64,000 nt of DNA from an uncultured Gemmatimonadota bacterium. GTDB lineage: Bacteria; Gemmatimonadota; Gemmatimonadetes; Gemmatimonadales; Gemmatimonadaceae. The DNA is taken from positions 310,001 to 374,000 of the forward strand of contig CADEDA010000002.1 in the NCBI GenBank assembly GCA_902825965.1, in the 5' to 3' direction. The notes beneath the pieces are model-generated. The model saw only the letters and a program-made list of their open reading frames with translations. It was not told where the DNA came from and did not search any database. Position 1 is the first letter of the stretch. Every line of letters starts with the position of its first letter. Below, piece after piece: positions 56,294 through 64,000 of the stretch. A program made the position numbers and the translations under genes.

Positions 56294-57130
56294 TCAGCCG
56301 TCGCGGGTCCAGACGAGGATCATGCCGCAGCGGCGGTCGGCGCCGCTGAACTGCGGCGGCACCGTCGCCGCCCCGGAGTAGATCTCGAATCCCATGATCT
56401 CGCGCGGGGTCGGCAGCAGCTCGAGCGGGAAGCGCCGTGGCATGGGCACGCCGTCGACCACGACCTGCATCGCGCAGGCCATCGCGCCCTCGCCGAATAC
56501 CGAGCCGCCTTCGCGCTTGCTGATGGCGACGAGTTCCGAGATGCCGGAGGCGTTGGGGCTGGGCGCCAGCGAGATCGAGGGCGCCATCCGCAGGTAGTCG
56601 GCCGACACCGGCAGGTTGCGCTTCTCGATCTGGTCCTGCGTGATGAAGAAGCCCACGCCCTGCGCGCGTCGCGCCTCGAAGTCGCGCAGCTTGATGGAGC
56701 GACGGTCCTCGGTGACGACGACCTTGTCGAGTGTCTGGAGTGCCGGCTCCATGAGGAACGAGAGGCGCAGCGTGTCGCGCGCGCCCACCTGGATGACCGA
56801 CGAGATGGGCCGGAAGCCGATGCGGCGCACGATGAGCAGGTACTGGCCCGCCGGGACCTCCGTGAAGCGGAAGCGTCCCGCGCTGTTGGTCTCCACGCTG
56901 ATGTCGGTGCGCAGGATCTTCACCTCGGCGAACCCGACCGGCTTGAGCAACGTGTCGGTGACCGTGCCGTCGATGACGCCGGCGGCGCGGGCCGGTGCCT
57001 GCGTGGTGGGCGAGCGCGGCGGTTGGGCCCACTGGGCGTGGAGCGCCGCGCACGGCGCGACGAGTGCGGCAGCGAGGGCGAGCGCGAGGAGGGTGTGGTG
57101 CCGGGTCATGCGGAGGGCATCGAGCGTCAT
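56294..57130 (-). CDS. secreted carboxypeptidase-regulatory-like / TonB-plug-like protein without barrel
   Basis: A 278-residue protein. Signal peptide HHTLLALALAAALVAPCAAL, then a carboxypeptidase-regulatory-like domain (GVIDGTVTDTLLKPVGFAEV, GRFRFTEVPAGQYLLIVRRI) and a plug-like domain (GFFITQDQIEKRNLPVSADY, CAMQVVVDGVPMPRRFPLEL, REIMGFEIYSGAATVPPQF, CGMILVWT). The cysteine pair matches the paralogues at 25736 and 38540. It is divergent from susC across a 289-base region. ATG 57130 is preceded by TACATC; ATG 57109 is an alternative. Confidence 0.72.
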   Translation of the reverse strand: MTLDALRMTRHHTLLALALAAALVAPCAALHAQWAQPPRSPTTQAPARAAGVIDGTVTDTLLKPVGFAEVKILRTDISVETNSAGRFRFTEVPAGQYLLIVRRIGFRPISSVIQVGARDTLRLSFLMEPALQTLDKVVVTEDRRSIKLRDFEARRAQGVGFFITQDQIEKRNLPVSADYLRMAPSISLAPSPNASGISELVAISKREGGSVFGEGAMACAMQVVVDGVPMPRRFPLELLPTPREIMGFEIYSGAATVPPQFSGADRRCGMILVWTRDG

Positions 57131-57237
57131 GGCTGAGATGTACACCGGCCACGCGGGCATGGCCACCGGGGGCGGCCGCGGGTGAACGGCGGCGCGCGGC
57201 GCTCCCGCGTGGTGTGGGCATCATCATAATAGCGTCC

Positions 57238-57266
57238 TTGCTGACCGCTCGGCCAGTTCTCTATAC
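57238..57266 (+). promoter_or_regulatory. susC promoter
   Basis: -35 TTGCTG (57238-57243), 17-base spacer, -10 CTATAC (57261-57266). It predicts a leader of about 145 bases before susC, with a strong ribosome-binding site GGAGG four bases before the GTG start. The remaining part of the 57131-57419 gap shows no gene. Confidence 0.45.
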
Positions 57267-57419
57267 GCCCCCCTTACTTGCGGTGTGAACGAAATGGGTG
57301 CCTTATAGCGCGGTCTGGGAGGCGGCCCCGATCCGGTGGGATCGCGCACCACTTCCTGACGGCACGCTGTCACCCACCACACAGCGAGCTCAATCACAAT
57401 CTTTTCGGTTGGAGGTCAC

Positions 57420-60400
57420 GTGGGTACGAGGAGACTCGTTGCGGCGGTTCTCGCGTTGGCGCTGGCATTCGGTGGATCGAATGTGCAGGCGCAGGGCACG
57501 CGGGAGATCACCGGCAAGGTCACGCAGGTCGGCGGAGCGCCGCTCGCGGATGCGAGCGTGACGGTCCTGGGTCAGGCGATCGGAGCGCGCTCGAACGAAG
57601 CGGGCGAATACCGACTGCGGGTGCCACAGGGTGAAGTGACCCTCCTTGTGCGTGCGATCGGCTTCAAGCGCACCACGGCGAAGGTCGCGGCGAACGCGAG
57701 CACGCAGGACTTCGCGCTCGAGAAGGACGTGCTGCAGCTCGAAGGTGTGACGGTGACCGGTGCGGCCACCACGATGGACAAGCGCAACGCGACGACCCCC
57801 GTCGCGAGCGTGAACGCGGAGGAGTTGACCCGCGTTCCCGGGCGTTCGATCGAGAACCAGCTCTCGGGCAAGGTCCTCGGCGCGCGCATCTTCGAGAACA
57901 ACGGCGCGCCGGGCGGTGGTGCCCAGGTGCAGATCCGTGGCGCGACGTCGATCCTCGGGCAGGGTGACCCGCTCTACGTGATCGACGGCGTCATCGTCTC
58001 GAACGCGACGATCCCGAACGGCCTCAACTCGATCTCGCGCGCCGGCGGCGGCATCGGTGGCGTGCAGGACAACGCGGTCAACCGCCTCGCGGACATCAAC
58101 CCCTCGGAGATCGAGAGCGTCGAAGTCCTCAAGTCGGCGGCGGCCTCGGCCATCTACGGCTCCCGCGCGACGAACGGCGTCGTGGTGATCACGACCAAGC
58201 GCGGCCGCACCGGCGCGCCGAGCTGGAACGTGACGCAGCGCGTCGGCGTCGCCTCGCTCTACCGCAAGATCGGCTTCCGCGAGTGGGACAACATCACGCA
58301 GCTCGTGCCGGCCAACGACCCGCTGACCTCGGCCAACGAGTCGATCCAGTGGGTGGGCAACGCGGCGGCGATCCCGATCGCGCAGGCGCTCTGCAACCCG
58401 AACTGCACGAACTACGACTACGAGCAGCAGATCTTCGGCCGCACCGACCCGACCTTCGAGACGATCCTCTCGACCCGTGGCGGCGCCGGCAACACCAAGT
58501 ACTTCGCGTCGATCGGTGACAAGCAGGAATCCGGCATCATGCTCCGCACGGGGGCCCGCCGCACCTCGGGCCGCTTCAACCTCGACCAGACCATCGGCCA
58601 GAAGCTGACGCTCTCCGGCGGCCTGGGCGTGACGCGCAACTTCAACCAGCGCGGCATCACCAACAACAACAACGCCGGCATCTCGCCGACGTACGACCTG
58701 GGCTACATCCCCCACGTCATCGACTTCCGGCAGAACCCGGATGGCACCTGGCCGGTGAACCCGTTCTACGCCGGCGGTTCGTCGGTGTCGAACCCGATCG
58801 CCAACGCCGAGTTCATCAAGAACAACGAGGAGACCTGGCGCCAGACCGGCAACTTCCGCGCGGCCTACCAGGCGTTCTCCAACGCGCAGCACAACGTCAA
58901 CGTCTCGTACCAGGCGGGCCTCGACCGCTTCCAGCAGGAAGGCATCGCGTACTCGCCGAACTTCCTCCAGTTCGAGCCGAACGACGGCCAGGCCGGCACC
59001 TCGGCCATCTCGTCGGCGCAGGTCTTCCAGATGAACCAGGGCTTCAACGTGGTCTGGACGTACACGCCCTCGGTGAACTGGATCGGCAGCCTGACCACCT
59101 CGTTCGGTGGCACGCAGGAAGAGCAGTCGCAGCGCACGTACCGCACGCTGGGCCGTGGCCTGATCCCGACGGTCGGTGTCTCGGCCGGCGCGGCGGTCAC
59201 GACGGTCGAGGACGGCCGCAACATGTTCAAGGACCAGTCCTACTACCTGCAGGAGCAGGCGCTGCTGCTCGACGAGAAGCTCACCGTCGCGGCCGGCTTC
59301 CGCATGGACCGTTCGTCGGTGAACGGCGACCGCGAGAAGTTCTACATGTTCCCGAAGTACTCGGCCGCGTACCGCTTCGAGAAGCCGTTCTGGGCCTCGG
59401 AGTACACGGATGAGATCAAGCTCCGCGCCTCGTGGGGCCAGTCGGGCAACCGCCCGAACTTCGGCAACCGCGACATCCTGTTCGCGAACGGCGGCATCCT
59501 CGACACGCGCGGCTCGCTGGTCGCGGCCGGCACGCTCGGCAACGCGAACATCAAGCCGGAGACGATGACCGAGACGGACCTCGGCATCGACGCGTCGTTC
59601 CTGAACCAGCGCATCAACTTCGAGGTCACGCGCTACCAGCGCATCATCTCGGACCTGCTGCTCAACTTCCCGCTGCCCAACTCCTCCGGCCTCACCCAGC
59701 AGGTCGTGAACGGCGGGCAGATGTCGGTGAAGGGCTGGGAGTTCGGCATCACGGCGATCCCGGTCCAGCGCGGCGACTTCACCTGGACGTCGCGCATGAA
59801 CTTCACCAACAACCGGCAGATGGTCGACAACCTGCTGGTCGACGGGCAGCGCGTGCCGGACTTCGCGGCGCCGGGCTCGTTCGGTGCCACCTACGGCCGC
59901 AACCGCATCGCGTCCGGCCTCCGCTCCACGCTGGTGTGGGCCAACGCCCCGATCGGCGTCGGCGGTGCGGTCCGCGACACGATCGTCGGTGACGCCAACC
60001 CGTACCACCAGACGCAGTTCACCAACGACTTCGCCTGGCGCAACTGGACCCTCTCCACGCTGCTCGACTGGCGCAATGGTGGGCTCGTCTCGAACATGAC
60101 GAACAACCTGTGGGACGAGGGTGGCAACTCGCGTGACTTCGACGAGCCGTTCAACGGCACGACGAAGGGTCTCTATCGCTACTACGACACGTTCTCGGCC
60201 GGCGACAGCCGTGTCTACATCCAGCCGGGCACGTTCCTCAAGCTGCGCGAGATCACGCTGACCTATGCGGCGCCGTCGTCGTTCACCGCGAAGTACCTCC
60301 GCGGCGCGAAGGACCTCCGCGTGAGCCTCAGCGGCCGCAACCTCTGGGTGAAGACCGATTACTGGTCGTACGATCCGGAGTTCAACAACTTCGGCAACAC

Positions 60401-60479
60401 GAACTTCAACCGGTTCATCGACCTCGCGCCCTTCCCGACGAGCCGTCAGTTCTTCTTCAGCGTCGATGTCGGCTACTGA
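57420..60479 (+). CDS. SusC-type TonB-dependent outer-membrane receptor
   Basis: A 1019-residue receptor starting at GTG. The signal peptide RLVAAVLALALAFGGSNVQA is followed by a carboxypeptidase-regulatory-like domain (EITGKVTQVGGAPLADASVT), the plug (VNAEELTRVPGRSIENQLSG, then PLYVIDGVIVSN and SAAASAIYGSRATNGVVVIT) and a 22-strand-type barrel ending in the aromatic terminus RQFFFSVDVGY. It imports oligosaccharides, peptides or other large ligands with the SusD lipoprotein encoded next. No sugar-cleaving enzyme is nearby, so the ligand is unknown. Confidence 0.92.
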   Translation: MGTRRLVAAVLALALAFGGSNVQAQGTREITGKVTQVGGAPLADASVTVLGQAIGARSNEAGEYRLRVPQGEVTLLVRAIGFKRTTAKVAANASTQDFALEKDVLQLEGVTVTGAATTMDKRNATTPVASVNAEELTRVPGRSIENQLSGKVLGARIFENNGAPGGGAQVQIRGATSILGQGDPLYVIDGVIVSNATIPNGLNSISRAGGGIGGVQDNAVNRLADINPSEIESVEVLKSAAASAIYGSRATNGVVVITTKRGRTGAPSWNVTQRVGVASLYRKIGFREWDNITQLVPANDPLTSANESIQWVGNAAAIPIAQALCNPNCTNYDYEQQIFGRTDPTFETILSTRGGAGNTKYFASIGDKQESGIMLRTGARRTSGRFNLDQTIGQKLTLSGGLGVTRNFNQRGITNNNNAGISPTYDLGYIPHVIDFRQNPDGTWPVNPFYAGGSSVSNPIANAEFIKNNEETWRQTGNFRAAYQAFSNAQHNVNVSYQAGLDRFQQEGIAYSPNFLQFEPNDGQAGTSAISSAQVFQMNQGFNVVWTYTPSVNWIGSLTTSFGGTQEEQSQRTYRTLGRGLIPTVGVSAGAAVTTVEDGRNMFKDQSYYLQEQALLLDEKLTVAAGFRMDRSSVNGDREKFYMFPKYSAAYRFEKPFWASEYTDEIKLRASWGQSGNRPNFGNRDILFANGGILDTRGSLVAAGTLGNANIKPETMTETDLGIDASFLNQRINFEVTRYQRIISDLLLNFPLPNSSGLTQQVVNGGQMSVKGWEFGITAIPVQRGDFTWTSRMNFTNNRQMVDNLLVDGQRVPDFAAPGSFGATYGRNRIASGLRSTLVWANAPIGVGGAVRDTIVGDANPYHQTQFTNDFAWRNWTLSTLLDWRNGGLVSNMTNNLWDEGGNSRDFDEPFNGTTKGLYRYYDTFSAGDSRVYIQPGTFLKLREITLTYAAPSSFTAKYLRGAKDLRVSLSGRNLWVKTDYWSYDPEFNNFGNTNFNRFIDLAPFPTSRQFFFSVDVGY

Positions 60480-60527
60480 GACGACCACGACACCCACTGA
60501 CGACTCTCGACTCCAATGAGGAATCCA

Positions 60528-61967
60528 ATGCAGAAGGGAATTTTCCTGGGCCTCGCCGCGGCAACGGTGCTCGTCGCCGGTTGCAACGCCGATGTGCTCA
60601 ACGTGCCCAATCCGAACTCGCCGTCCCGCGACGGCGCGTCGGCGGACCCGAACGCCCTGCAGCTGCAGGCGACCGGTGTGCTGCGGCAGCTGCGCGGCGG
60701 CCGGAGTGGCTACATCACGGCCACGGCGCGGTTCGGCCGTGAAGGCTACATCTACTCGCCGAACGAGGGCCGCAACACCTCGCACTACCTGATCGGCATC
60801 GCCGGCGCGAACCGCCTCGATCCGGCCGGGTTCGCGGTGGGCGTGTGGGCCGGCCCCTACGGCAACCTGCGCGACCTGTACAACCTCAAGAACGTGCTCA
60901 CCAACAGCACGACGCTCACGGCGACGCAGCGCAGCGCCGGCCTGGGCTTCGCGCGCACGCTCGAGGCGCTGGAACTGTTGTACGTGATCTCCACCCGCGA
61001 CACCCTCGGGGCCGTGGTGCAGATCAACGAGACCCCGACCGAACTCGCGCCGTTCGTCTCGCGGGACTCGGTGTACCGCTACATCCTGAACACGCTGGAC
61101 GCGGGCTTCACCGAACTGCAGGCGGGGGGCACGGCCTTCCCCTTCCAGCTGACCTCGGGCTTCACCGCGAACGGCACGTTCAACACGCCGGCCACGTTCG
61201 GGCAGTTCAACCGCGCGATCGCGGCGCGGGCGGCGGCCTACTACGCCACCAGCGGTGGCGGGGCGGCGGCGTGGACGCGGGCGCAGACGGCGATCGCCGC
61301 CTCGTTCCTCAACCGCACGGCGGCGACCGCGGCGGCGATGAACGTCGGCACGTATCACGTCTACTCGACCGCGACCGGTGATGCGGCCAACGGCACGGAC
61401 AGCGCGGCGACCCCGGACTTCCTCGGGCACCCGAGCCTCCGCACCGATGCGCAGCTCAAGGCGGACAACACGCCGGACAACCGGTTCCTGAACAAGACGT
61501 ACACGCTGGCCGTCGCGCGCAACGCGCCGCAGGGTCTGGGCATCGCGACGGATATCTCCATGCGCGTGTACAAGGCGCAGAACTCGCCCATCCCGATCAT
61601 CCGCAACGAGGAGCTCATCCTGCTCGATGCGGAGATCCGCTTGGCGACCGGCGACCTGCCGGGGGCGATCGCCAACATCACGCAGGTCCGGACGGTGTCG
61701 GGCGGGCTGCCCGCCTCGACGCTGACCCCGGCGTCCGGTGCCACGGCGATCCGCGACGGCATCCTCTACGAGAAGCGCTACTCGCTGCTCGCCGAGGGCC
61801 ATCGTTGGGTCGACATGCGCCGGTACGGGCTGCTCAACACGCTCCCGCGTGACCTCACCACCGGCGTCAACGCGCACTTCGTGGCGCGCGTGATGCCGAT
61901 CCCGCAGGCGGAATGCCTGGTCCGTGCCCGTGCGACGGACCCGGCACTCGCGGCGCCGGGGTGCTAG
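60528..61967 (+). CDS. SusD/RagB-type surface lipoprotein
   Basis: A 479-residue lipoprotein. MQKGIFLGLAAATVLVAGCN has a lipobox (LVAGC), and the mature part starts with the SusD-like DVLNVPNPNSP. Helical TPR-like stretches follow, and the C-terminus has the family segments NEELILLDAEIRLATGDLPG and YEKRYSLLAEGHRWVDMRRY. It caps the SusC barrel and captures ligand at the cell surface. ATG 60528 is preferred over 60516 because GAGGA precedes it. It lies 48 bases after susC in the same operon. Confidence 0.9.
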   Translation: MQKGIFLGLAAATVLVAGCNADVLNVPNPNSPSRDGASADPNALQLQATGVLRQLRGGRSGYITATARFGREGYIYSPNEGRNTSHYLIGIAGANRLDPAGFAVGVWAGPYGNLRDLYNLKNVLTNSTTLTATQRSAGLGFARTLEALELLYVISTRDTLGAVVQINETPTELAPFVSRDSVYRYILNTLDAGFTELQAGGTAFPFQLTSGFTANGTFNTPATFGQFNRAIAARAAAYYATSGGGAAAWTRAQTAIAASFLNRTAATAAAMNVGTYHVYSTATGDAANGTDSAATPDFLGHPSLRTDAQLKADNTPDNRFLNKTYTLAVARNAPQGLGIATDISMRVYKAQNSPIPIIRNEELILLDAEIRLATGDLPGAIANITQVRTVSGGLPASTLTPASGATAIRDGILYEKRYSLLAEGHRWVDMRRYGLLNTLPRDLTTGVNAHFVARVMPIPQAECLVRARATDPALAAPGC

Positions 61968-61996
61968 CACCACGGCGGTGAGCGGGAAGATCGGAG

Positions 61997-62028
61997 AAGC
62001 GGGGCCCGGCAGTCGCCGGGCCCCGCTT
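61997..62028. terminator. terminator between susD and moaB
   Basis: AAGCGGGGCCCGGC, AGTC loop, exact reverse complement: a 14-bp stem between convergent stop codons, 29 bases after susD. Confidence 0.65.
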
Positions 62029-62046
62029 CGCGTTCGGCAGCGACCT

Positions 62047-62637
62047 CTACCGCCGCGCCTCCCGCAGCGCGTGCCCCGCCTCGAGCAGGATGATGCGCGT
62101 CATCGCGAGTTCCACCGCCGCCCGCGACCCCGGCAGCGAGAACACCACCTTGCCGTGCGCGGTGCCAGCGGTGGCCCGCGAGAGGATCGCCGCGGTACCC
62201 ACCTGTTCCTGGAAGGAGAGCATCCGGAAGAGCTCACCGAATCCCGGCATCTCCTTCTCGAGCAGCGGCCGCAGGGCCTCGACGCTGCGGTCGCGGGAGC
62301 CCAGTCCCGTGCCGCCGGTCACCACGATGACCTCGAGATCGGGCGCGCCGAGCCAGTCCGCGAGGCGTGCGCGCACACGCGTTTCGTCATTGGGGAGCAG
62401 GTCGTGCCGCACGACTTGGTGACCGGCGGACTCGAACAGCGCTCGGACCCGGGGACCGGACTCGTCGGTGTCGACCGTCCGGGAGTCGCTCACCGTGAGT
62501 ACCGCGCAGCGCCACGACGCGCGGGCGGCGGCCTCAGCGCGGTGTGTGCGTGTGCCCTCGGGGCTGCCCTTGGGGCTGCCCGCGGGGGGGGCAGGAACAT
62601 CGCCGGGGGGTTGAGTCTTTGCCGGTGGCCGGTGCAT
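62047..62637 (-). CDS. moaB: molybdopterin adenylyltransferase-like protein MoaB/MogA
   Basis: A 196-residue protein. The MoCF-binding fold is seen in AVLTVSDSRTVDTDESGPRV, the motif VIVVTGGTGLGSRDRSVEAL and the end FSLPGSRAAVELAMTRIILL. It activates molybdopterin for metal insertion. The first 40 residues (proline- and basic-rich, with GSPKGSPEG) are not part of the domain; a start inside it would still be functional. No other molybdenum cofactor genes are in the window. Confidence 0.87.
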   Translation of the reverse strand: MHRPPAKTQPPGDVPAPPAGSPKGSPEGTRTHRAEAAARASWRCAVLTVSDSRTVDTDESGPRVRALFESAGHQVVRHDLLPNDETRVRARLADWLGAPDLEVIVVTGGTGLGSRDRSVEALRPLLEKEMPGFGELFRMLSFQEQVGTAAILSRATAGTAHGKVVFSLPGSRAAVELAMTRIILLEAGHALREARR

Positions 62638-62647
62638 ACATTAATGT
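62637..62647. promoter_or_regulatory. symmetric promoter element between moaB and the cytochrome gene
   Basis: TACATT (62637-62642) is a -10-like hexamer for the cytochrome gene; it begins the perfect palindrome ACATTAATGT (62638-62647), which reads the same towards moaB. The moaB start codon overlaps its edge. Confidence 0.3.
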
Positions 62648-62700
62648 CGCGAGCTTCCCCCGCCCGCGCACCCCACACAACCTTTCGGAGGCAGTGCTCA

Positions 62701-63234
62701 ATGTCGTCGGCCAAGACCCTTCTTTTCACCCTCTCCGCTGTTGCCGTGACGGCGGTCGCCGCCTGCGGCGGTGGCGCGGACAAGGCCCCGGCGGCCGACG
62801 CTGCGCCGGCGACGCCGGCTCCTGCGGCCGCGGCAGCGCCGGCGGCGGCGGTGAACATGGACTCGATCGGCAAGGAAGTGTACGCGACCTGCACGACCTG
62901 CCATCAGGCGAACGGTGCGGGCGTGCCCAACACGTATCCGCCGCTCGCGGGCTCCGACATCGTCGCGGGTGACGCCAACCGCGTGATCGCGATCGTGCTG
63001 CACGGCCTCATGGGCCCGATCAAGGTGAACGGCAAGGACTACAACAACGTCATGTCGCCCTGGGGCGCGGCGTTCAACGACACGCAGGTCGCCGCGGTGG
63101 TGAGCTATGTGCGGTCGCAGTGGGGGAACACCGCCTCGGCCGTGACGGCCGCGGATGTCGCCAAGGTCCGTGCCGCGACCGCGTCGCGCACGTCGATGTG
63201 GACCTGGGACGAACTCACCAAGGCCACGTTCTGA
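62701..63234 (+). CDS. lipoprotein-type cytochrome c
   Basis: A 177-residue protein. The signal AKTLLFTLSAVAVTAVAACG has a lipobox and is followed by an alanine/proline linker. The class I cytochrome domain has the haem motif CTTCH (in EVYATCTTCHQANGAGVPNT), PPLAGSDIV, and a likely axial methionine in NNVMSPWGAAF. GGAGG lies before the ATG at 62701. It is probably a membrane-tethered periplasmic electron carrier. The stop overlaps the next start (TGATG), linking it to a cytochrome maturation-like gene. Confidence 0.87.
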   Translation: MSSAKTLLFTLSAVAVTAVAACGGGADKAPAADAAPATPAPAAAAAPAAAVNMDSIGKEVYATCTTCHQANGAGVPNTYPPLAGSDIVAGDANRVIAIVLHGLMGPIKVNGKDYNNVMSPWGAAFNDTQVAAVVSYVRSQWGNTASAVTAADVAKVRAATASRTSMWTWDELTKATF

Positions 63235-63812
63235 TGACGCGCGCCGTGCGGACCCTCGCACGGCGAGCGCTGCTCTGCTGCGCGCTCGTCGCCCCCTTGG
63301 TATTCTCAGGGGCGGCGGGCGCGCAGGTCGTTTCCGCAGCCGCGGGTGGCGCCGCGGGTGGCGCCGCGGGTGGCGCCGCGCCGCCGCAGGCGACACAGGA
63401 TGCGGCGTATTCGCCGCAGGTCGAGCGCGCGGCACGGGCGATCTTCGCCGATGTCCTCAGCCCGTATTGCCCCGGGCTCTCATTGACCGCTTGCCCCAGC
63501 CAGGGCGCGTTCATCCTCAAGGACTCGATCCGCAAGGAGCTCGCGGCGGGCCGGACGAGCGAACAGGTGTGGGCCGGCCTGGAGGCGCGCTTCGGGCCAT
63601 CGATCTACGCCAAGCCCAAGGCGCGCGGCGTCGGATTGCTCGCGTGGATCGGACCGTACGTTGCGATCGCACTCGCCGGGCTGCTATTGACGTGGTGGCT
63701 CCGCCGCGGTGCTTCGCGCGAGCGAGCGCCAGCGGTGCTCGTCACCGACGACCCGACGTTGCGCGACGACCAGCGGGCGGCCTTGGACGCCGCGCTGCGA
63801 TCGGATCGCTAG
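63234..63812 (+). CDS. CcmH-like cytochrome c maturation protein
   Basis: A 192-residue protein. A signal sequence (LLCCALVAPLVFSGAAGAQ) precedes a low-complexity stretch of GGAA units from the 12-base direct repeat GGTGGCGCCGCG. The conserved part reads LSPYCPGLSLTACPSQGAFI, a CcmH-type motif with two cysteines, although their spacing differs from the classical LRCxxC. A C-terminal membrane helix (WIGPYVAIALAGLLLTWWL) follows. It may keep apocytochrome cysteines reduced for haem attachment. It is coupled to the cytochrome gene before it. Confidence 0.72.
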   Translation: MTRAVRTLARRALLCCALVAPLVFSGAAGAQVVSAAAGGAAGGAAGGAAPPQATQDAAYSPQVERAARAIFADVLSPYCPGLSLTACPSQGAFILKDSIRKELAAGRTSEQVWAGLEARFGPSIYAKPKARGVGLLAWIGPYVAIALAGLLLTWWLRRGASRERAPAVLVTDDPTLRDDQRAALDAALRSDR

Positions 63813-63827
63813 TCGCGCGACGTCAGT

Positions 63828-63863
63828 GCTCGCGTAGCCGCTCGCGTAGCCGCTCGCGTAGCT
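63828..63863 (+). repeat. three tandem 12-base repeats
   Basis: Three copies of GCTCGCGTAGCC follow each other (the last base of the third differs), 16 bases after the CcmH-like stop. No gene covers them. Confidence 0.85.
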
Positions 63864-64000
63864 GCACGCCGCACATCGCCTATCGGCCGGCGCGCGGGGA
63901 GTTCGCCGACATCGTCACCGGATGGTGAGCACAGACGGCCGCGGGAAGCCGAGCCTATCGCGGGCTCATCCGCCACGAACCGCCGATTCGCTGCACCTGC
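63864..64000. other. right-edge region without a supported gene
   Basis: An ATG at 63922 opens a 26-codon frame that runs off the edge. There is no recognisable motif, so I do not call it a gene. Confidence 0.3.

Noticed and set aside
57390..61973. About 1527-codon open frame on the minus strand
   Set aside because: It is antisense to susC and susD, which have clear domains, signal peptides and ribosome-binding sites. The antisense product is R/V/H-rich without domains.
63341..63380. GGTGGCGCCGCG direct repeats as a separate element
   Set aside because: They are inside the CcmH-like gene and encode a GGAA linker.
63922..64000. Short open frame at the right edge
   Set aside because: Only 26 codons before the edge and no motif, so it cannot be supported as a gene.

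Overview
The window is high-GC bacterial chromosome with genes on both strands, short gaps and many 1-8 bp overlaps. It most resembles a member of the Gemmatimonadota (inference). It combines a SusC/SusD outer-membrane pair, many secreted carboxypeptidase-regulatory-like proteins, five serine/threonine kinases (three with TPR-type tails), ECF sigma factors encoded directly before kinases, a fused 2-oxoacid dehydrogenase E1, long-form IspH and group III phosphofructokinase. I see no rRNA, tRNA, CRISPR array, transposase or phage gene.

Layout. 1-9.6 kb: tyrosine catabolism end (fahA, cut by the window edge), TerC, a mutarotase-like protein, ispH, divergent sthA, a thioesterase, a universal stress protein, an XTP/ITP phosphatase, a CGNR regulator, an ECF sigma factor and a TetR regulator with a clear promoter-operator. 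9.7-19 kb: DEAH helicase, small secreted proteins, pfkA, a pseudopilin, RhlE helicase and two alpha/beta hydrolases. 19-32.5 kb: two overlapping 2TM kinases, lon, a barrel-less TonB-plug-like protein, an Ig-like lipoprotein, a zinc-ribbon kinase with TPR tail and a leishmanolysin-like lipoprotein. 32.5-43.5 kb: PBP1A, NAD synthetase, an Ada-like methyltransferase, an HNH nuclease, a second plug-like protein, a fused E1 and a hydrolase. 43.5-51 kb: two paralogous sigma-kinase modules on either side of a DsrE-like secreted protein. 51-57 kb: a TIM-barrel-less amidohydrolase remnant, htpX, two thioredoxin-like ferredoxins, csaA, an amidohydrolase, a sulfurtransferase, an OsmC protein and a third plug-like protein. 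57-64 kb: susC, susD, moaB, a lipoprotein cytochrome c and a CcmH-like protein.

Themes. Signalling (five kinases, three ECF-type sigma factors, TetR) and envelope functions (SusCD, PBP1A, lipoproteins, plug-like proteins) dominate. Many start codons lie only 5-9 bases after a TAnnTT hexamer, which suggests widespread leaderless transcription. G/C-rich hairpins mark several gene ends. The least explained items are the three secreted plug-like proteins without a beta-barrel that share a cysteine pair, the duplicated sigma-kinase modules, the amidohydrolase that keeps only its composite domain, and a kinase whose zinc ribbon can only be reached from a CTG start. Starts were chosen by hand from motif position, overlap and ribosome-binding sites; several are uncertain and marked so.
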